In this document: positions 61,910 through 64,000 of the stretch, one piece after another
Layout: each line of letters begins with the position of its first letter
Numbering within the stretch: the stretch's first letter is position 1
NCBI GenBank assembly: GCA_031291675.1
Contig: JARLIO010000071.1
Span: forward strand, 1-64,000
DNA: 64,000 bases
From: Azospirillaceae bacterium
GTDB taxonomy: Bacteria; Pseudomonadota; Alphaproteobacteria; Azospirillales; Azospirillaceae
Direction of reading: 5' to 3'
Made by a program: the position numbers and the translations under genes
The notes under the pieces: model-generated
What the model saw: the letters and a program-made list of their open reading frames with translations, nothing else
Database searches by the model: none
Told to the model about the DNA's origin: nothing

Positions 61910-62584
61910 ATGGCCAAGGGTCGTTTCATTACCATCGAAGGTGGCGAGGGCGCCGGCAAGACGACCCATGTCCGGCGCCTGGCCGCCACCTTGCGCGATC
62001 GGGGCTGCACCGTGCTCGACACGCGGGAACCCGGCGGGTCTCCGGGAGCCGAACAGATTCGCGCGCTGCTGGTCTCCGGCGATGTCGGACGCTGGGACGT
62101 CGTCACGGAAACGCTGCTGCATCTTGCGGCCCGGCGGGATCACTTGGTTCGCGCCATTTGGCCGGCCCTGGCGGCGGGAACCTGGGTGGTCTGTGATCGC
62201 TATGCCGACTCGACCATGGCCTACCAGGGCTACGGCCAGGGATTGGCGCCCGAGATCGTTGACCGCTTTCATGCCTTGGCGACCGATGGTTTCAAGCCCG
62301 ACCTGACCTTGATTCTGGATCTGCCGGCCGATCGTGGCCTGTCGCGCGCCTGGAGCCGGAACCCGGACCGCGCCAGTGACAACAACCGTTATGAGCGGAT
62401 GGACCGGACGTTCCATGAGCGCCTGCGCCAGGGCTTCCTGACTATTGCCCGCTCCGAGCCGGGACGCTGCGTCGTCATCGATGCCAGCCAGGACCTCGAC
62501 GCGGTCAGCGCGGCGATCGAGCAGGCGGTGTTCGACCGTTTCCAAACCCCCGCACTCGAACCGCCGCCCCTTCGACCGCGATGA
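61910..62584 (+). CDS. tmk: Thymidylate kinase
   Basis: 224 aa. P-loop GGEGAGKTTHVRRL, DR(E/Y) motif in DTREPGGSPGAEQIR and DRYADSTMAYQG, LID region near RASDNNRYERMD. Phosphorylates dTMP to dTDP. The ATG follows the carboxypeptidase stop directly, and its stop overlaps holB. Confidence 0.95.
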   Translation: MAKGRFITIEGGEGAGKTTHVRRLAATLRDRGCTVLDTREPGGSPGAEQIRALLVSGDVGRWDVVTETLLHLAARRDHLVRAIWPALAAGTWVVCDRYADSTMAYQGYGQGLAPEIVDRFHALATDGFKPDLTLILDLPADRGLSRAWSRNPDRASDNNRYERMDRTFHERLRQGFLTIARSEPGRCVVIDASQDLDAVSAAIEQAVFDRFQTPALEPPPLRPR

Positions 62585-63741
62585 CAGCGGTGGCGGAGGC
62601 CGCGGCACCGCGGTGCACCGAAGATCTGATCGGCCATGCGGCCGCGGAACGCGCGTTGTTGGCGGCGTGGCAGTCGGGACGGCTGCCCCACGCCTGGCTG
62701 ATCACCGGACCGGCGGGGATCGGCAAGGCGACGCTGGCGTTTCGCTTCGCCCGCTTCGTGCTGTCGCGGCCCGGGCGATCGCGTCGGCCCGAGGCCGGTG
62801 CCCTGTTTGGCACCAGCCTTTGGGGTGACGGCACCGGGCCCGAAACAGACCAACGCGAAACCGACCAGCCCGAAACCGACCAGCCCGAAACGCTCGCGTT
62901 GTCCGCCCACCACCCGGTCTTTCACCGGATTGCTTCTGGTGGTCACGCCGACCTGCTGACGGTCGAACGCCGGTTTGACGAGGAACGGGGGCGCCTGCGC
63001 CGTGACGTCGCTGTCGATGACGTCCGGCGCATTGCCCCGTTCCTTCACCTGACCCCGGCCGAAGGCGACTGGCGTGTCGTCATCGTCGACGGCGCGGAAC
63101 GGATGAATGAGAGCAGCCAGAACGCGATCCTCAAGATCCTTGAGGAGCCGCCGACCGGCGCGCTGCTGCTCCTGGTTGCGGAAAATGGCGGCGCCATGAA
63201 GCCGACGATCCGCTCGCGCTGCCGGCGCCTGGCGCTGGAGCCTCTGGGCGCCACGGCGCTTGAGGCTCTGATCGAGCGTTTTCGCCCCGATCTTGGCGCG
63301 ACCGATCGGGCGACCCTGATCCATCTCGCCGAAGGCAGCATCGGTCGCGCCCTTGATCTGGCCACGGCCGGTGGCGTGGCGCTGTACAAGGAACTGATGA
63401 CGCTGCTTGGCGGATTGCCACACCTTGATGTCACGTCCCTTCATGGCTTCAGCGATCGTCTGGCGCGGCGCGGCGCGGAACGCAGCTATGAGACGGTATC
63501 GGCGCTGCTGATCTGGTGGCTGGCCCGACTGGCGCGGGGCCGCGCCACGGGCCAGCTTCCGGCCGAGATCGTTCCCGGCGAAAGCGCGTTGGTCAGCCGC
63601 CTGATCGCGGAAGGCACGCTTGAAGCTTGGATGGAGGTGTGGGAAAAGCTTAACGTCCTCTTTGTCCAGGCCGAAACCGCGAATCTCGATCACAAGCAAG
63701 TGATGTTGAACGCGCTGTTGACCCTTGAGCAGGCGCTGTGA
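62581..63741 (+). CDS. holB: DNA polymerase III delta' subunit HolB
   Basis: 386 aa clamp-loader subunit: AAA+ N-terminal domain with GPAGIGKATLAFRFA (degenerate Walker A), the SRC-like NSSQNAILKILEEPP motif, and a helical C-terminal collar. A Thr/Glu/Asp/Gln-rich insertion contains three near-tandem ETDQP units (residues about 84-100), encoded by 15-base repeats. Overlaps tmk by ATGA. Confidence 0.9.
   Translation: MTAVAEAAAPRCTEDLIGHAAAERALLAAWQSGRLPHAWLITGPAGIGKATLAFRFARFVLSRPGRSRRPEAGALFGTSLWGDGTGPETDQRETDQPETDQPETLALSAHHPVFHRIASGGHADLLTVERRFDEERGRLRRDVAVDDVRRIAPFLHLTPAEGDWRVVIVDGAERMNESSQNAILKILEEPPTGALLLLVAENGGAMKPTIRSRCRRLALEPLGATALEALIERFRPDLGATDRATLIHLAEGSIGRALDLATAGGVALYKELMTLLGGLPHLDVTSLHGFSDRLARRGAERSYETVSALLIWWLARLARGRATGQLPAEIVPGESALVSRLIAEGTLEAWMEVWEKLNVLFVQAETANLDHKQVMLNALLTLEQAL

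Positions 63742-64000
<259 letters not shown>

Noticed and set aside
60827..62608. 593-codon open frame opposite dacA and tmk
   Set aside because: Same reason: both sense-strand genes have complete catalytic motifs.

Overview
The window is GC-rich, densely coded bacterial chromosome. The order isoaspartate O-methyltransferase, rhodanese, TolC, PopZ/DUF2497, valS points to Alphaproteobacteria, and the gene content looks most like Rhodospirillales. That placement is inferred from gene order and protein style only; no rRNA is present. There is no CRISPR array, transposase or phage module, so this appears to be core chromosome with several accessory metabolic islands.

Layout. (1) 446-7819, all minus: a TGATG/ATGA-coupled envelope protein, response regulator and histidine kinase; a small exported protein; a DUF6134 exported protein; then a tightly overlapping set of thermostable-hemolysin-family protein, acyl/aryl-adenylating ligase, heme-oxygenase-like di-iron oxidase and SDR. 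This set looks like an uncharacterised small-molecule (probably fatty-acyl derived) pathway and is the most interesting part of the window. (2) 7820-13722: a hairpin-rich intergenic block, a DeoR-type regulator divergent from a NudK-like Nudix hydrolase, a MerR regulator overlapping a carboxymuconolactone-decarboxylase-like gene, and a large PAS hybrid histidine kinase. (3) 13905-23230: a sugar-acid island with a coiled-coil porin, ExuT-like MFS transporter, GH31 glycosidase, mannonate dehydratase UxuA and fructuronate/mannonate oxidoreductase SDR, next to a divergent LacI regulator whose upstream region holds two perfect palindromes. A NarL/FixJ regulator follows. (4) 24545-31911: a sulfur/amino-acid run (cysteine synthase, AlaX editing protein, mercaptopyruvate sulfurtransferase, tandem GNAT, cystathionine beta-lyase, HisI, with a clear intrinsic terminator), a second Nudix hydrolase and two tiny genes. 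(5) 32139-38099: a complete YbhGFSR-type drug exporter with its TetR-family regulator. (6) 38459-49508: nitrate assimilation (NasT antiterminator, NasS nitrate sensor, NNP nitrate transporter, NirB, NirD, NasA), interleaved with a glycosyltransferase and a hexapeptide acyltransferase. A good sigma-54 promoter lies before the transporter. (7) 49509-64000: a dispersed inverted repeat, tRNA-Asn and tRNA-Cys, then housekeeping and envelope genes: pcm, rhodanese, tolC, popZ, valS, a GT-C-like membrane protein, a DUF218/ElyC protein, rlpA, a D,D-carboxypeptidase, tmk, holB and the start of metG.

Functionally, nitrate is sensed by NasS, which is expected to release NasT to antiterminate the nar/nir/nas message under nitrogen-limited sigma-54 control. 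NarK imports nitrate, NasA reduces it to nitrite and NirBD reduces nitrite to ammonium. The uronate island would take up a sugar acid or glycoside and drive it through mannonate to 2-keto-3-deoxygluconate; the isomerase and later enzymes are not in the window. Many start sites were moved inward from the longest reading frame using Shine-Dalgarno spacing and stop/start overlaps.
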